Shown piece by piece: positions 7,434 to 14,452 of a DNA stretch of 17,205 nt; the stretch's first letter is position 1; each line of letters starts with the position of its first letter. Source of the DNA: an uncultured Hyphomicrobiales bacterium (GTDB taxonomy: Bacteria > Pseudomonadota > Alphaproteobacteria > Rhizobiales > Beijerinckiaceae). Below the pieces are notes generated by a model. That model made no database searches. It saw only the letters and a program-made list of their open reading frames with translations, and had not been told where the DNA came from. The stretch lies in contig CAIVAX010000471.1 in the NCBI GenBank assembly GCA_903903935.1, positions 1 to 17,205 of the forward strand, given 5' to 3'. Made by a program: the position numbers and the translations under genes.

Positions 7434-8177
7434 ATGAAACAGCGCGCTGATGTGATTTTGGTGGAGCGGGGCTTTTTTGCTTCGCGCGCCAAAGCGCGGG
7501 AGGCGATAGAGGCCGGTCTTGTTGAGGCGGGTGGCGCGATCATTCGCAAGCCCTCTGAGATGGTGGCGCTCGCAGCTGAGATTAACGCCAGTGCGCCCTA
7601 TCCTTGGGTGTCACGCGGCGGTGTCAAGCTTGCGGCGGCGCTGAGTGAATTTGCTATTTCGCCTGCGGGGCAGAGCTGTCTTGATATTGGCAGTTCGACG
7701 GGGGGCTTTACCGATGTCTTGCTGACAAAAGGCGCTGCCCATGTTGTGGCGGTTGATGTCGGCCATGGACAAATGCATGAGCGGCTCAGAGCTGATTCAC
7801 GCGTGAGTGTGATTGAGGGACAGGATGCGCGTCAGCTGCAAGCCGATCAGCTCGGTGCGCCGCCCAGTTTAATCGTGATGGATGTGAGTTTCATTTCTAT
7901 CAAACTCATTCTGCCGCATATCTTGTCCTTGGCGGCGCCGCAGAGCTGTTGCATTGCTTTAATCAAGCCGCAATTTGAGGCGGGGCGAGAGGCTGTGCGC
8001 AAGGGTCTTGTGAAAGATGAAGCCGATCACAGACGTGTGTGTGATGAAATTTCGGCGACCTTTGCTGATCTGGGTTGGTACAAATTGGGTCTTATCCCCT
8101 CGCCCATTGCGGGCGGGGATGGCAATCGTGAATTTTTAATCGCTGCGTCCTCTAAGAGTGAAATGAGTTTGAGATGA
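7434..8177 (+). CDS. tlyA: TlyA-family rRNA methyltransferase (S4 + FtsJ-like)
   Basis: A 247-residue protein. Residues 1-60 are an S4 RNA-binding domain (RADVILVERGFFASRAKAREAI). The rest is a FtsJ/RrmJ-like methyltransferase with the SAM motif DIGSSTGGFTDVLL (84-97), VAVDVGHGQ, and the catalytic-type residues Lys65 (VSRGGVKL), Asp150 (MDVSF), Lys178 and Glu182 (LIKPQFE). Mycobacterial TlyA makes 2'-O-methylcytidines in 16S and 23S rRNA; the old name haemolysin is misleading. By homology this protein modifies rRNA, but which nucleotides is not shown. The ATG lies 3 bp after the dxs stop with GAGG of the dxs end almost touching it, so translation is probably coupled. Its stop overlaps the next start in ATGA. 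Confidence 0.92.
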   Translation: MKQRADVILVERGFFASRAKAREAIEAGLVEAGGAIIRKPSEMVALAAEINASAPYPWVSRGGVKLAAALSEFAISPAGQSCLDIGSSTGGFTDVLLTKGAAHVVAVDVGHGQMHERLRADSRVSVIEGQDARQLQADQLGAPPSLIVMDVSFISIKLILPHILSLAAPQSCCIALIKPQFEAGREAVRKGLVKDEADHRRVCDEISATFADLGWYKLGLIPSPIAGGDGNREFLIAASSKSEMSLR

Positions 8178-9460
8178 ATGCTCTCCATAGGCGCCTTGAG
8201 ATTGAACGTCTGGGTCAGAAGGGTGAGGGGCTGGCCCATGATGGGCGCGGCCTTGTCTTTGTGCCCTATGCTCTGGCGGGCGAAGTGGTGATTGCGGATG
8301 TGGATGGCGATCGCGGCCGTTTGGCTGAAATTATTGTTGCCAGTCCCGATCGCATTGCGCCCCTGTGTGCGCATTTCAGCCATTGTGGCGGCTGCGCTGT
8401 GCAGACGCTGGCGCCAGCTCCTTATGCGCAATGGAAACGCGATCTTGTCATTGCGGCGCTGGCACATGTTGGAATCGATTGTGCTGTGGCTCCGCTGGTT
8501 GATGCGCATGGCGAGGGGCGTCGACGCGCGACCTTTCATGCGCGCTTTGATCAAGGTCTGGCTGGGCGGGCGCGCACCTTTATTGGCTTTATGCAGGCGC
8601 GCTCTCATCAGATTTTGCCCATCACTGAGTGCCCCATTCTCGCGCCCGGCATGGCTCACGCTTTGCCTGCGGCAAGGTTGATTGCCGATGTTTTGGCCGA
8701 TCATGGCAAGCCGCTGGATCTGGTGGTGACAGCGACCAATGCGGGCCTTGATCTTGATTTGCATGGCGCAGGCAAATTGCCAGATGAGCTGCGCCAACGT
8801 CTGATTACAGCTGCGGCAGAGGCTGATTTGGCGCGATTGTCCAATCATGGCCTTGTCTTGATCGAGCGGCGTGCGCCGCAGATCACTATGGGAGTGGCGC
8901 AAGTCGTCCCGCCGCCGGGGGGCTTTTTGCAAGCCACGCAAGCGGGCGAAGAGGCCTTGGCTGCGCATGTTTTGAGCGCCATTGGCAAGGTCAAGCGCGT
9001 TGCCGATTTGTTTGCGGGCGTTGGCACCTTTGCGCTGCGCCTTGCCGAAAAAAGCGAAGTTCTCGCCGTGGAGAGCGAGGCGGCGGCGATTGCCGCTTTG
9101 ACCAGAGCCGCGCATCGCCCTGGCCTGCGGCAAGTGCGCACGGAGACGCGCGATTTGTTCCGCCGCCCCTTATTGGCGGCAGAGCTCAATGGCTTTGATG
9201 CGGTTGTATTTGATCCGCCGCGCTCGGGCGCTAAGGATCAATCCGAGGCTTTGGCGCAATCGCAAGTGCCCTGTGTGGTGGCTGTGTCCTGCTCGGTGCA
9301 GAGTTTTGCCAGAGATGCCCGGAGTCTGATCGATGGGGGCTATGTGCTGGAGAGCGTGACGCCCTTTGACCAGTTTCGCCATTCCGCGCATGTGGAAATC
9401 ATTGGTGTCTTCCGCCGTCCCGTCAATAAAGGCAAAAAGCGCGGACGATTGCTAGGCTGA
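8174..9460 (+). CDS. 23S rRNA/tRNA m5U methyltransferase (RlmD/TrmA-like)
   Basis: A 428-residue SAM-dependent RNA methyltransferase of the RlmD/RumA group. The N-terminal part is a TRAM-like beta domain (LEIERLGQKGEGLAHDGRG). The 4Fe-4S ligands are Cys65, Cys71 and Cys74 (PLCAHFSHCGGC) and a fourth, Cys153 (ITECPIL), the same spacing pattern as in RlmD. The SAM site is DLFAGVGTFALRLAE; VVFDPPRSG follows; the catalytic cysteine is Cys373 (AVSCSVQSFARD) and the general base Glu408 (SAHVEIIGVF), 35 residues apart as in the E. coli enzyme. It therefore looks fully active. Whether the target is 23S U1939/U747 or a tRNA uridine cannot be told. The start overlaps the tlyA stop (ATGA). The last codons and stop lie in a 22-bp sequence that is exactly duplicated right after the gene. 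Confidence 0.93.
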   Translation: MNALHRRLEIERLGQKGEGLAHDGRGLVFVPYALAGEVVIADVDGDRGRLAEIIVASPDRIAPLCAHFSHCGGCAVQTLAPAPYAQWKRDLVIAALAHVGIDCAVAPLVDAHGEGRRRATFHARFDQGLAGRARTFIGFMQARSHQILPITECPILAPGMAHALPAARLIADVLADHGKPLDLVVTATNAGLDLDLHGAGKLPDELRQRLITAAAEADLARLSNHGLVLIERRAPQITMGVAQVVPPPGGFLQATQAGEEALAAHVLSAIGKVKRVADLFAGVGTFALRLAEKSEVLAVESEAAAIAALTRAAHRPGLRQVRTETRDLFRRPLLAAELNGFDAVVFDPPRSGAKDQSEALAQSQVPCVVAVSCSVQSFARDARSLIDGGYVLESVTPFDQFRHSAHVEIIGVFRRPVNKGKKRGRLLG

Positions 9461-9489
9461 GGCTTGCCGATTGCTAGGCTGAGGCTTGC
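9446..9489. repeat. Perfect 22-bp tandem duplication over a gene 3' end
   Basis: Bases 9446-9467 and 9468-9489 are identical. Each starts CGATTGCTAGG and ends GAGGCTTGC. The first copy contains the last four codons and TGA of the methyltransferase gene; the second is outside it. No change to the protein results. Confidence 0.95.
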
Positions 9490-9599
9490 AGGGTTCTCCG
9501 GCAAAGAGCCGTTTGCAGGAATGCCTATAGACAAAGCCGGCCAATTGAGCCCAATAGTGCGCTGAGCCTGTAAAGGGCCGTTCTATTTAAGAGGATTCC

Positions 9600-9839
9600 A
9601 TGACTGAACCTGTCATCGCCCAAAAAGTCCCCTATCCCGTCGATGTGAAAGCCGGTGAAACCTATTTCTGGTGCTCATGCGGCAAATCCGCCAAGCAACC
9701 CTTCTGCGATGGCGCACATAAGGGCTCGGGCCTGACCCCGATGAAGTTTGAAGCCCAGAAGGATGGCAAGGCCTATTTCTGCGGCTGCAAGGCTACGCTC
9801 AATAAGCCCATGTGCGATGGCACACACGGCAAGATCTGA
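9600..9839 (+). CDS. Dual CDGSH-type iron-sulfur protein
   Basis: A 79-residue cytoplasmic protein with two CDGSH zinc-finger-type motifs. The first is Cys25, Cys27, Cys36 and His40 (CSCGKSAKQPFCDGAH); the second is Cys61, Cys63, Cys72 and His76 (CGCKATLNKPMCDGTH). Each should bind one 2Fe-2S cluster through three Cys and one His, the pH-sensitive and redox-active arrangement known from mitoNEET proteins; two motifs in one chain resemble the CISD3 type. Physiological partners are unknown. The start is well supported by GAGG 5 nt upstream of ATG 9600. It appears monocistronic: 139 bp separate it from the methyltransferase gene and a strong terminator lies 50 bp after its stop. No membrane anchor is present. 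Confidence 0.93.
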   Translation: MTEPVIAQKVPYPVDVKAGETYFWCSCGKSAKQPFCDGAHKGSGLTPMKFEAQKDGKAYFCGCKATLNKPMCDGTHGKI

Positions 9840-9889
9840 GTTTAGCTGATCAGAATGGCACTGGCTCTGGCTGGTGCTGGTTGAGTTTC

Positions 9890-9919
9890 AACCCCCTGTC
9901 GTTTGGCAGGGGGTTTTTT
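9890..9919 (+). terminator. Intrinsic terminator of the CDGSH gene
   Basis: AACCCCCTG (9890-9898) pairs perfectly with CAGGGGGTT (9907-9915) around an 8-nt loop, and six T follow from 9914 to 9919. This is a textbook Rho-independent terminator. It also excludes the far-upstream in-frame start of the following monooxygenase gene. Confidence 0.92.
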
Positions 9920-9930
9920 GTTCTGCTTGG

Positions 9931-9960
9931 TTGCCGAGATCGGGGGATTATCATTATGAT
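9931..9960 (+). promoter_or_regulatory. Candidate promoter of the monooxygenase gene
   Basis: -35-like TTGCCG (9931-9936), an 18-bp spacer and -10-like TATGAT (9955-9960), directly after the terminator and 49 nt before the ATG at 10009. The -10 overlaps the small dyad ATCAT-T-ATGAT (9950-9960). The position is good; the -35 is a modest match. Confidence 0.4.
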
Positions 9961-10008
9961 GAGGCAAGATTAGGATCGGCTCACAATTGCCGGATCAGGG
10001 GGAAGCGG

Positions 10009-11052
10009 ATGAAATTCGGGCTGTTTGATCACATTGAATTTGCGAACCGGCCATTGGCGACCACTTTTGATGAGCGCTTGCGCTTTATTCAATTGGCCGA
10101 TGAAGCTGGGTTTTATTGTGTGCATCTGGCCGAACATCATTGCTCGCCTTTGAATATGGTGCCGGTGCCTGGTGTGTTCATGGGGGCGATTGCGCGCCTG
10201 ACCAAGCAGATTCGCTTTGGGCCCATGGTCTATTTGCTGCCGCTCTATTCGCCTTTGCGCTTGGCCGAAGAAATCTGCATGCTGGATCATCTCAGCCATG
10301 GCCGCATGGAGATTGGCGTGGGGCGTGGTGTCTCGCCCTTTGAGCTGGGCTTTCACAAGATTGATCACGACAAATCACGCGATATTTTTATCGATGCCTA
10401 TGAATGTCTGAAGGCGGCTTTGTCGCACGATGTGTTCAGCTATGACGGGCCCAATTATTCCTACAAAGATGTGCCCATGGCCTTGCGCCCGCTGCAACAG
10501 CCGCTGCCAGCTTTTTGGTATGGCTCGTCCAATGCCATTGGCTCGCAATGGGCGGGCGAGCATGGGATGCATTTTGCCTCCAATGGTCCCACAGTGCGGG
10601 CCAAGGCGAATATTGATGTCTTTCGCGAGGCTTTAGCCAAGCGCGGCGGGGCAGCGTCGCCCAAGCCAGAATTTGCGGGTGGAACAGCCATTGGTGTCTC
10701 GCGCCAGATTGTGGTGGCCGAGACAGATGCCAAGGCGCAGGCCATAGCTAAGCCCGCAGCAGAATTGCACATTCGCCATCTCAATTGGCTCAGAGATCAT
10801 CATGCCTCGCCTGAATTTGCCAATCGTCTGGTGGTGCCAGTGGGCGGCACATTCGAGGATAATCTGCGCGAGGGCACTTTGATTGCAGGCTCGCCGCAGA
10901 CAGTGATTGCCGAATTGGAGAAGCAAATCGGCGAATTGGGCATAAATTATCTTTTATCCTATCTGTTCTTTGGCGATATGTCGGCAAGTGATGCCGAGCG
11001 GTCGTTGCAGCTGTTTAGCACTGAGGTCATGCCTAAAATCGCGCATTTGTGA
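10009..11052 (+). CDS. LLM-class flavin-dependent monooxygenase
   Basis: A 347-residue luciferase-like TIM-barrel protein expected to use reduced flavin and O2 to oxidise an organic substrate. The frame is open back to 9874, but that part runs through the terminator and promoter; ATG 10009 has GGGGGA at a good distance and gives the family start MKFGLFDHIEFANRP. Family motifs include YCVHLAEHHCSPLNMVPVPG (around 37-55), RFGPMVYLLPLYSPLRLAEE and the signature GRMEIGVGRGVSPFELGF (98-115). No separate flavin reductase is nearby, so reduced flavin must come from elsewhere if it is a two-component enzyme. The MFS transporter gene follows 88 bp later in the same direction, with a large inverted repeat between them. 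The substrate cannot be deduced. Confidence 0.92.
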   Translation: MKFGLFDHIEFANRPLATTFDERLRFIQLADEAGFYCVHLAEHHCSPLNMVPVPGVFMGAIARLTKQIRFGPMVYLLPLYSPLRLAEEICMLDHLSHGRMEIGVGRGVSPFELGFHKIDHDKSRDIFIDAYECLKAALSHDVFSYDGPNYSYKDVPMALRPLQQPLPAFWYGSSNAIGSQWAGEHGMHFASNGPTVRAKANIDVFREALAKRGGAASPKPEFAGGTAIGVSRQIVVAETDAKAQAIAKPAAELHIRHLNWLRDHHASPEFANRLVVPVGGTFEDNLREGTLIAGSPQTVIAELEKQIGELGINYLLSYLFFGDMSASDAERSLQLFSTEVMPKIAHL

Positions 11053-11065
11053 TTGAATTTTAGCC

Positions 11066-11128
11066 TTCGATAGATCTGGCTCTTGCCTTGTGGGTGGCTT
11101 CGACCCATGAAGAGGCAGATCAATCGGA
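11066..11128. repeat. Long imperfect inverted repeat between monooxygenase and MFS genes
   Basis: Arms 11066-11084 and 11110-11128 pair at 17 of 19 positions, counting one G-T; the two mismatches are A72/A122 and G79/G115 (last digits of 110xx/111xx). An inner stem TGGGT (11091-11095) with ACCCA (11103-11107) closes a 7-nt loop. The structure fills the 88-bp gap and its base lies 12 nt before the MFS ATG. No T-run follows, so it is not an intrinsic terminator. It could be an operator, a leader structure, an mRNA-stabilising element or a repetitive extragenic palindrome. Confidence 0.85.
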
Positions 11129-11140
11129 ATCGTTGAAACT

Positions 11141-12619
11141 ATGTCGCACCCTCACTCTGCTCCAGATGCCCAAATGAGCGCGGCTGATATTCGCTCGATC
11201 ATCATTGGTCTGATGACGGCTATGTTTCCCGGCGCGCTGGATTCAACGATTATCGCTCCGGCCATGCCAACCATTGGGCGTGAATTGGGCAATGTTGAAA
11301 ATCTGCCCTGGATTGTGACGTCTTATTTATTGATGTCGACAGCCTCGACGCCGCTCTATGGCAAGCTGAGTGATATTCATGGTCGGCGCATTGTTCTGCT
11401 GACGGCGATTTTCATTTTCGCTATTGGCTCGCTCTTATGTGCGCTGGCCCCCACAATGATCACTTTGGCTTTGGCGCGCGGCCTGCAAGGCATTGGGGGC
11501 GGGGGGCTTGTCTCACTCTCCCTCACCATCATTGGCGATGTGGTGCCGGTGCGCCAGCGTCCCAAATATCAGGTCTATACATCGATCATGTGGACCGTGT
11601 CCTCGCTGGCGGGGCCGATCTTGGGCGGCTATTTTGCTGAGCTGTGGCATTGGTCGCTCATCTTCTGGATCAATATGCCACTCTGCCTGCTGGCCTATGT
11701 GCTGATTGATAGTAAGCTCAAGCGCCTGCCGCGCCATGAGCGGCCGCATAAACTTGATTTTTTGGGCGCCTTTCTTCTGGTGGCCGCGTCGATTTTGTTT
11801 CAGCTCGCGCTGAGTTGGGGCGGCACGCATTATGCGTGGAATTCTTCCGTCATTCTGGCTGTTTTATCAGGCGGGGCTATGGCCAGTGCTTTGCTCGTCT
11901 GGCGGCAATTGACGGCTGAAGAGCCTTTATTGCCTGTGGCTATTTTATCCAATCAGATTGTGTTGACGGCCTCAACTTCTGTTGGTCTGGCAATGGCGGT
12001 GTTCATCGGCTTGACGATTTATCTGCCGCTCTATTTCGAAATTGGCCTTGGTTTTTCCGCCAGTGAATCGGGCCTCGCGCTTTTGCCATTGATGGTATGC
12101 ACGACCATTGGCGCGATGAGTGCCGGGCGCACGATGATGCATGTCAAACATTACAGTCTCATTCCCATGGTGGGCCTTGGTATCGGGGCTTTGTGCTTAT
12201 TGCCCATGTTCTTTGTGCCAGTGGGCTTGCCTCTGGTCTGGATTGAAATTTTGTTTGCTCTGGCCTCGATTGGTGTGGGCACGGTCTTTCCCATCTCAAT
12301 GGTGTCGGTACAAAATTCGGTTGTTGTGCATCAATTGGGGACTGCGACAGCGACGGTGTCGTTCATGCGTAATTTTGGCTCTGCGATTGGTGTCGCCATT
12401 TTTGGCACGGTTGTGATTTCGGGTGGCATTTCGCGCGATCATGCGGCCGATGCGATTGTCACAAGTGCGCAATTCAACGAGGTCTTTCGCTGGGTCTTTT
12501 TGATTGGTGCGATTGGTCTGGGCCTGTCTTTCCTCACCATGGCGATGATGGAAGTGCGCCCGCTTTTAGATCGGCGGGCGCAAGCTCCCTCAGAGGATGA
12601 GGCTGGCCCTCAGGCATAG
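11141..12619 (+). CDS. MFS multidrug-type exporter (DHA2 / EmrB-QacA-like)
   Basis: A 492-residue membrane protein with hydrophobic segments throughout, of the size and pattern of the 14-helix drug:H+ antiporters. The first helix ends in PGALDSTIIAPAMPTIGREL with the acidic residue Asp34 in the LDxTIV-type motif. Motif A is GKLSDIHGRR (74-83), the next conserved stretch is ARGLQGIGGGG, and motif C-like GPILGGYF follows. The C-terminus is a short cytoplasmic tail. It should export, or possibly import, small organic molecules with protons. The start ATG 11141 has only a weak ribosome site (GGAA), close to the foot of a long inverted repeat. The last 10 bp overlap the end of the convergent TPP-enzyme gene. 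Clustering with a monooxygenase suggests a linked substrate, an inference only. Confidence 0.9.
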   Translation: MSHPHSAPDAQMSAADIRSIIIGLMTAMFPGALDSTIIAPAMPTIGRELGNVENLPWIVTSYLLMSTASTPLYGKLSDIHGRRIVLLTAIFIFAIGSLLCALAPTMITLALARGLQGIGGGGLVSLSLTIIGDVVPVRQRPKYQVYTSIMWTVSSLAGPILGGYFAELWHWSLIFWINMPLCLLAYVLIDSKLKRLPRHERPHKLDFLGAFLLVAASILFQLALSWGGTHYAWNSSVILAVLSGGAMASALLVWRQLTAEEPLLPVAILSNQIVLTASTSVGLAMAVFIGLTIYLPLYFEIGLGFSASESGLALLPLMVCTTIGAMSAGRTMMHVKHYSLIPMVGLGIGALCLLPMFFVPVGLPLVWIEILFALASIGVGTVFPISMVSVQNSVVVHQLGTATATVSFMRNFGSAIGVAIFGTVVISGGISRDHAADAIVTSAQFNEVFRWVFLIGAIGLGLSFLTMAMMEVRPLLDRRAQAPSEDEAGPQA

Positions 12620-14247
12620 CGCGAAAAGTCATAGCCCTGTTTGGCCATGATCTCGATCAGGAAAGGCGCGCCTGATTGCGTGACAGCAATGCCGTCTTTG
12701 ATCGCAGGAATGATCTGGCTGGGGTCTTCGACACGCAGTGCTGCGACATTGAGCCCTTCGGCAATTTTGCGATAATCGCCGCCAATATCGATGGCATCAT
12801 ATTTGCGCGTGGAGATTTCCATCACTTGGCGCTCGCAGGCCATCACCGCATTGTTGAAGACAATGGTGAGAATGCCAATGTGATTGCGCGCCGCTGTCTC
12901 AATATCCATGCCTGTCATGCCAAAGGAGGCATCGCCCATGAAATTGATACAGAGTTTGTCGGGCGCGGCTAATTTAGCGCCCATAGCGAGCGGCAGGCCA
13001 TAGCCCAATTGAGTTGATTTGCCCCAGCCAAGATAGCTTGCCGCTTGTGTTGATTCCCACATGGGCAAGAGCTGTTCGCGCGGGCTGCCGGCATCATGGG
13101 TGAGGATGACATGATCGCGATCAACTGTGTCCATCAAATCCTGAATGACGCGATATTGATTGATCGGCATTTCATTTGAGCGGGCTTGCGCCTGCCAGTC
13201 CTGCCGCCAGTCTTGTTTGAGGGCGGCAATCTCGTGCTTCAGATCGGCAAGGGCCGATTGCGGGCTAGTGCTGCGCTGGCGTTCGATTTCAATAATCAAA
13301 GCCTCCAGCACAAGCGCCGCATCGCCAACCAAGCCCAAGGCTGCAGAGATATCTTTATTGATATCCGAGGCAGAATTGGTGGCATGGATGATGGTTTTGC
13401 CTGCCGGAAGGGCGGGGCCAAAGGGTGTGCGTGTCAGGCTTGAGCCAATGGCGAAGATCACATCGGCGCGATTGATAAAATGCGCATACATTTTGGGGCG
13501 CGATTGGGTTGAGGCGCCCAGCGCGAGAGGATGTGTTTCTGCAATCGCGCTTTTGCCGGGATTTGTGGCGGCGACGGGGGCGGGAATGAGTTCCGCCAAG
13601 CGGGCCAATTGATCGCTGGCCTTGGCATAATGCACGCCCTGTCCGGCCCAGATGACAGGTTGACGGGCAGCTAACAACAGGCGCGCGGCCTTGGTAATGG
13701 CCACAGGATCAGGCCCGGAGCGCAGCACCGGCACCGGGTCATAGTTCAGCGGGCCTTGAAATTCGGCGTCAAACACATCGAGGGGAATTTCCAGCAAAGC
13801 TGGGCCCGGCTTGCCGCTGCGCATGGCATGATAAGCGCGGCGCAACAGATCGGGCAGTTCTTGCACATGGCTGGCCATGGCGGACCATTTGGTGACGGGC
13901 GCATAGACTTCGGCGGCACGAAAGGTTGGCCGAATGGATTGGCGCGCTGCGGGCGAGCCTGCGGGGATGACAAGAACCGGCACATTTTCCGCATAGGCCT
14001 GTGCGACGCCCGCGAATGCATTTTCAATCCCCGCGCCTTGCTGGGCGGCAAAGACGCCATTCTGATGGCCGCGCCGCACGCGGCTAAAGCCATCGGCTAT
14101 GCCAACGCCAACGCGCTCCTGTCGGCATAAAATGGGTTTGATATTGATATTGGCGCAAGCTTCAATCAGCGGATTACGGGGATAGCAGGAGAGAAAATCC
14201 GTTCCTTCTCGTTTGAGGATTTCGGCAACGACATCTGCACCCTTCAT
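12610..14247 (-). CDS. Thiamine-diphosphate enzyme, acetolactate-synthase-like
   Basis: A 545-residue protein with the three-domain layout of acetolactate synthase, benzoylformate decarboxylase and oxalyl-CoA decarboxylase relatives. The cofactor-activating Glu is Glu44 (CRQERVGVGIADGFSR). The TPP/Mg site is GDASFGMTGMDIETA (from 438) through NN at 465-466. The middle domain has the usual ATNPGKSAIAETHP and GSSLTRTPFGP. The N-terminal SCYPRNPLIEA replaces the YPGG of true acetolactate synthases, and there is no small regulatory subunit gene nearby, so it is probably not the branched-chain biosynthetic enzyme; the reaction is unknown. An in-frame TTG at 14292 is possible, but ATG 14247 gives the normal MKGADVVAEILKREG start. 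It is divergent from the racemase-like gene, overlaps the MFS gene tail to tail by 10 bp, and has a 29-bp hairpin in front. Confidence 0.88.
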   Translation of the reverse strand: MKGADVVAEILKREGTDFLSCYPRNPLIEACANINIKPILCRQERVGVGIADGFSRVRRGHQNGVFAAQQGAGIENAFAGVAQAYAENVPVLVIPAGSPAARQSIRPTFRAAEVYAPVTKWSAMASHVQELPDLLRRAYHAMRSGKPGPALLEIPLDVFDAEFQGPLNYDPVPVLRSGPDPVAITKAARLLLAARQPVIWAGQGVHYAKASDQLARLAELIPAPVAATNPGKSAIAETHPLALGASTQSRPKMYAHFINRADVIFAIGSSLTRTPFGPALPAGKTIIHATNSASDINKDISAALGLVGDAALVLEALIIEIERQRSTSPQSALADLKHEIAALKQDWRQDWQAQARSNEMPINQYRVIQDLMDTVDRDHVILTHDAGSPREQLLPMWESTQAASYLGWGKSTQLGYGLPLAMGAKLAAPDKLCINFMGDASFGMTGMDIETAARNHIGILTIVFNNAVMACERQVMEISTRKYDAIDIGGDYRKIAEGLNVAALRVEDPSQIIPAIKDGIAVTQSGAPFLIEIMAKQGYDFSRYA

Positions 14248-14275
14248 GATCCATCCCAAAGCATGTTGTGATTGC

Positions 14276-14304
14276 ACTCTTCGCGCCGCCAAGCGGGGAA
14301 GAGT
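14276..14304. promoter_or_regulatory. Dyad/hairpin upstream of the TPP-enzyme gene
   Basis: ACTCTTC (14276-14282) pairs with GAAGAGT (14298-14304); inside, CCGC pairs with GCGG around CAA. It lies 28 nt before the - strand ATG at 14247 and about 150 bp before the divergent racemase-like gene. Possible operator or leader hairpin for the TPP enzyme. Confidence 0.4.
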
Positions 14305-14452
14305 TGAGAGGGGCTAAATTTGCCTGCTTTTCGCCAGGCCTGCAAGCGCAAGATCATTTTGCTAGTGGCGGCTCACTTGGTGTGGTGGAGCTGACAGGGG
14401 CGCAAAATTCGCTTATCAAGGTAGCATCAATATGAATCCTCGGGGAAGAGAC

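Noticed and set aside
8027..9133. 368-codon - strand frame opposite tlyA and the m5U methyltransferase
   Set aside because: Rich in Arg, Gln, His and Met as expected of an antisense shadow; both + strand genes have complete catalytic motifs.
9874..10008. N-terminal extension of the flavin monooxygenase
   Set aside because: These codons run through a perfect intrinsic terminator and the likely promoter; ATG 10009 has a good ribosome site and the family N-terminus.
12610..14292. TTG 14292 as start of the TPP enzyme
   Set aside because: The extra 15 residues lie over a hairpin and do not resemble the family; ATG 14247 does.
14331..14345. CAGGCCTG palindrome in the TPP/racemase divergent region
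   Set aside because: Short perfect palindromes of this base content are expected by chance; no second copy or positional support.
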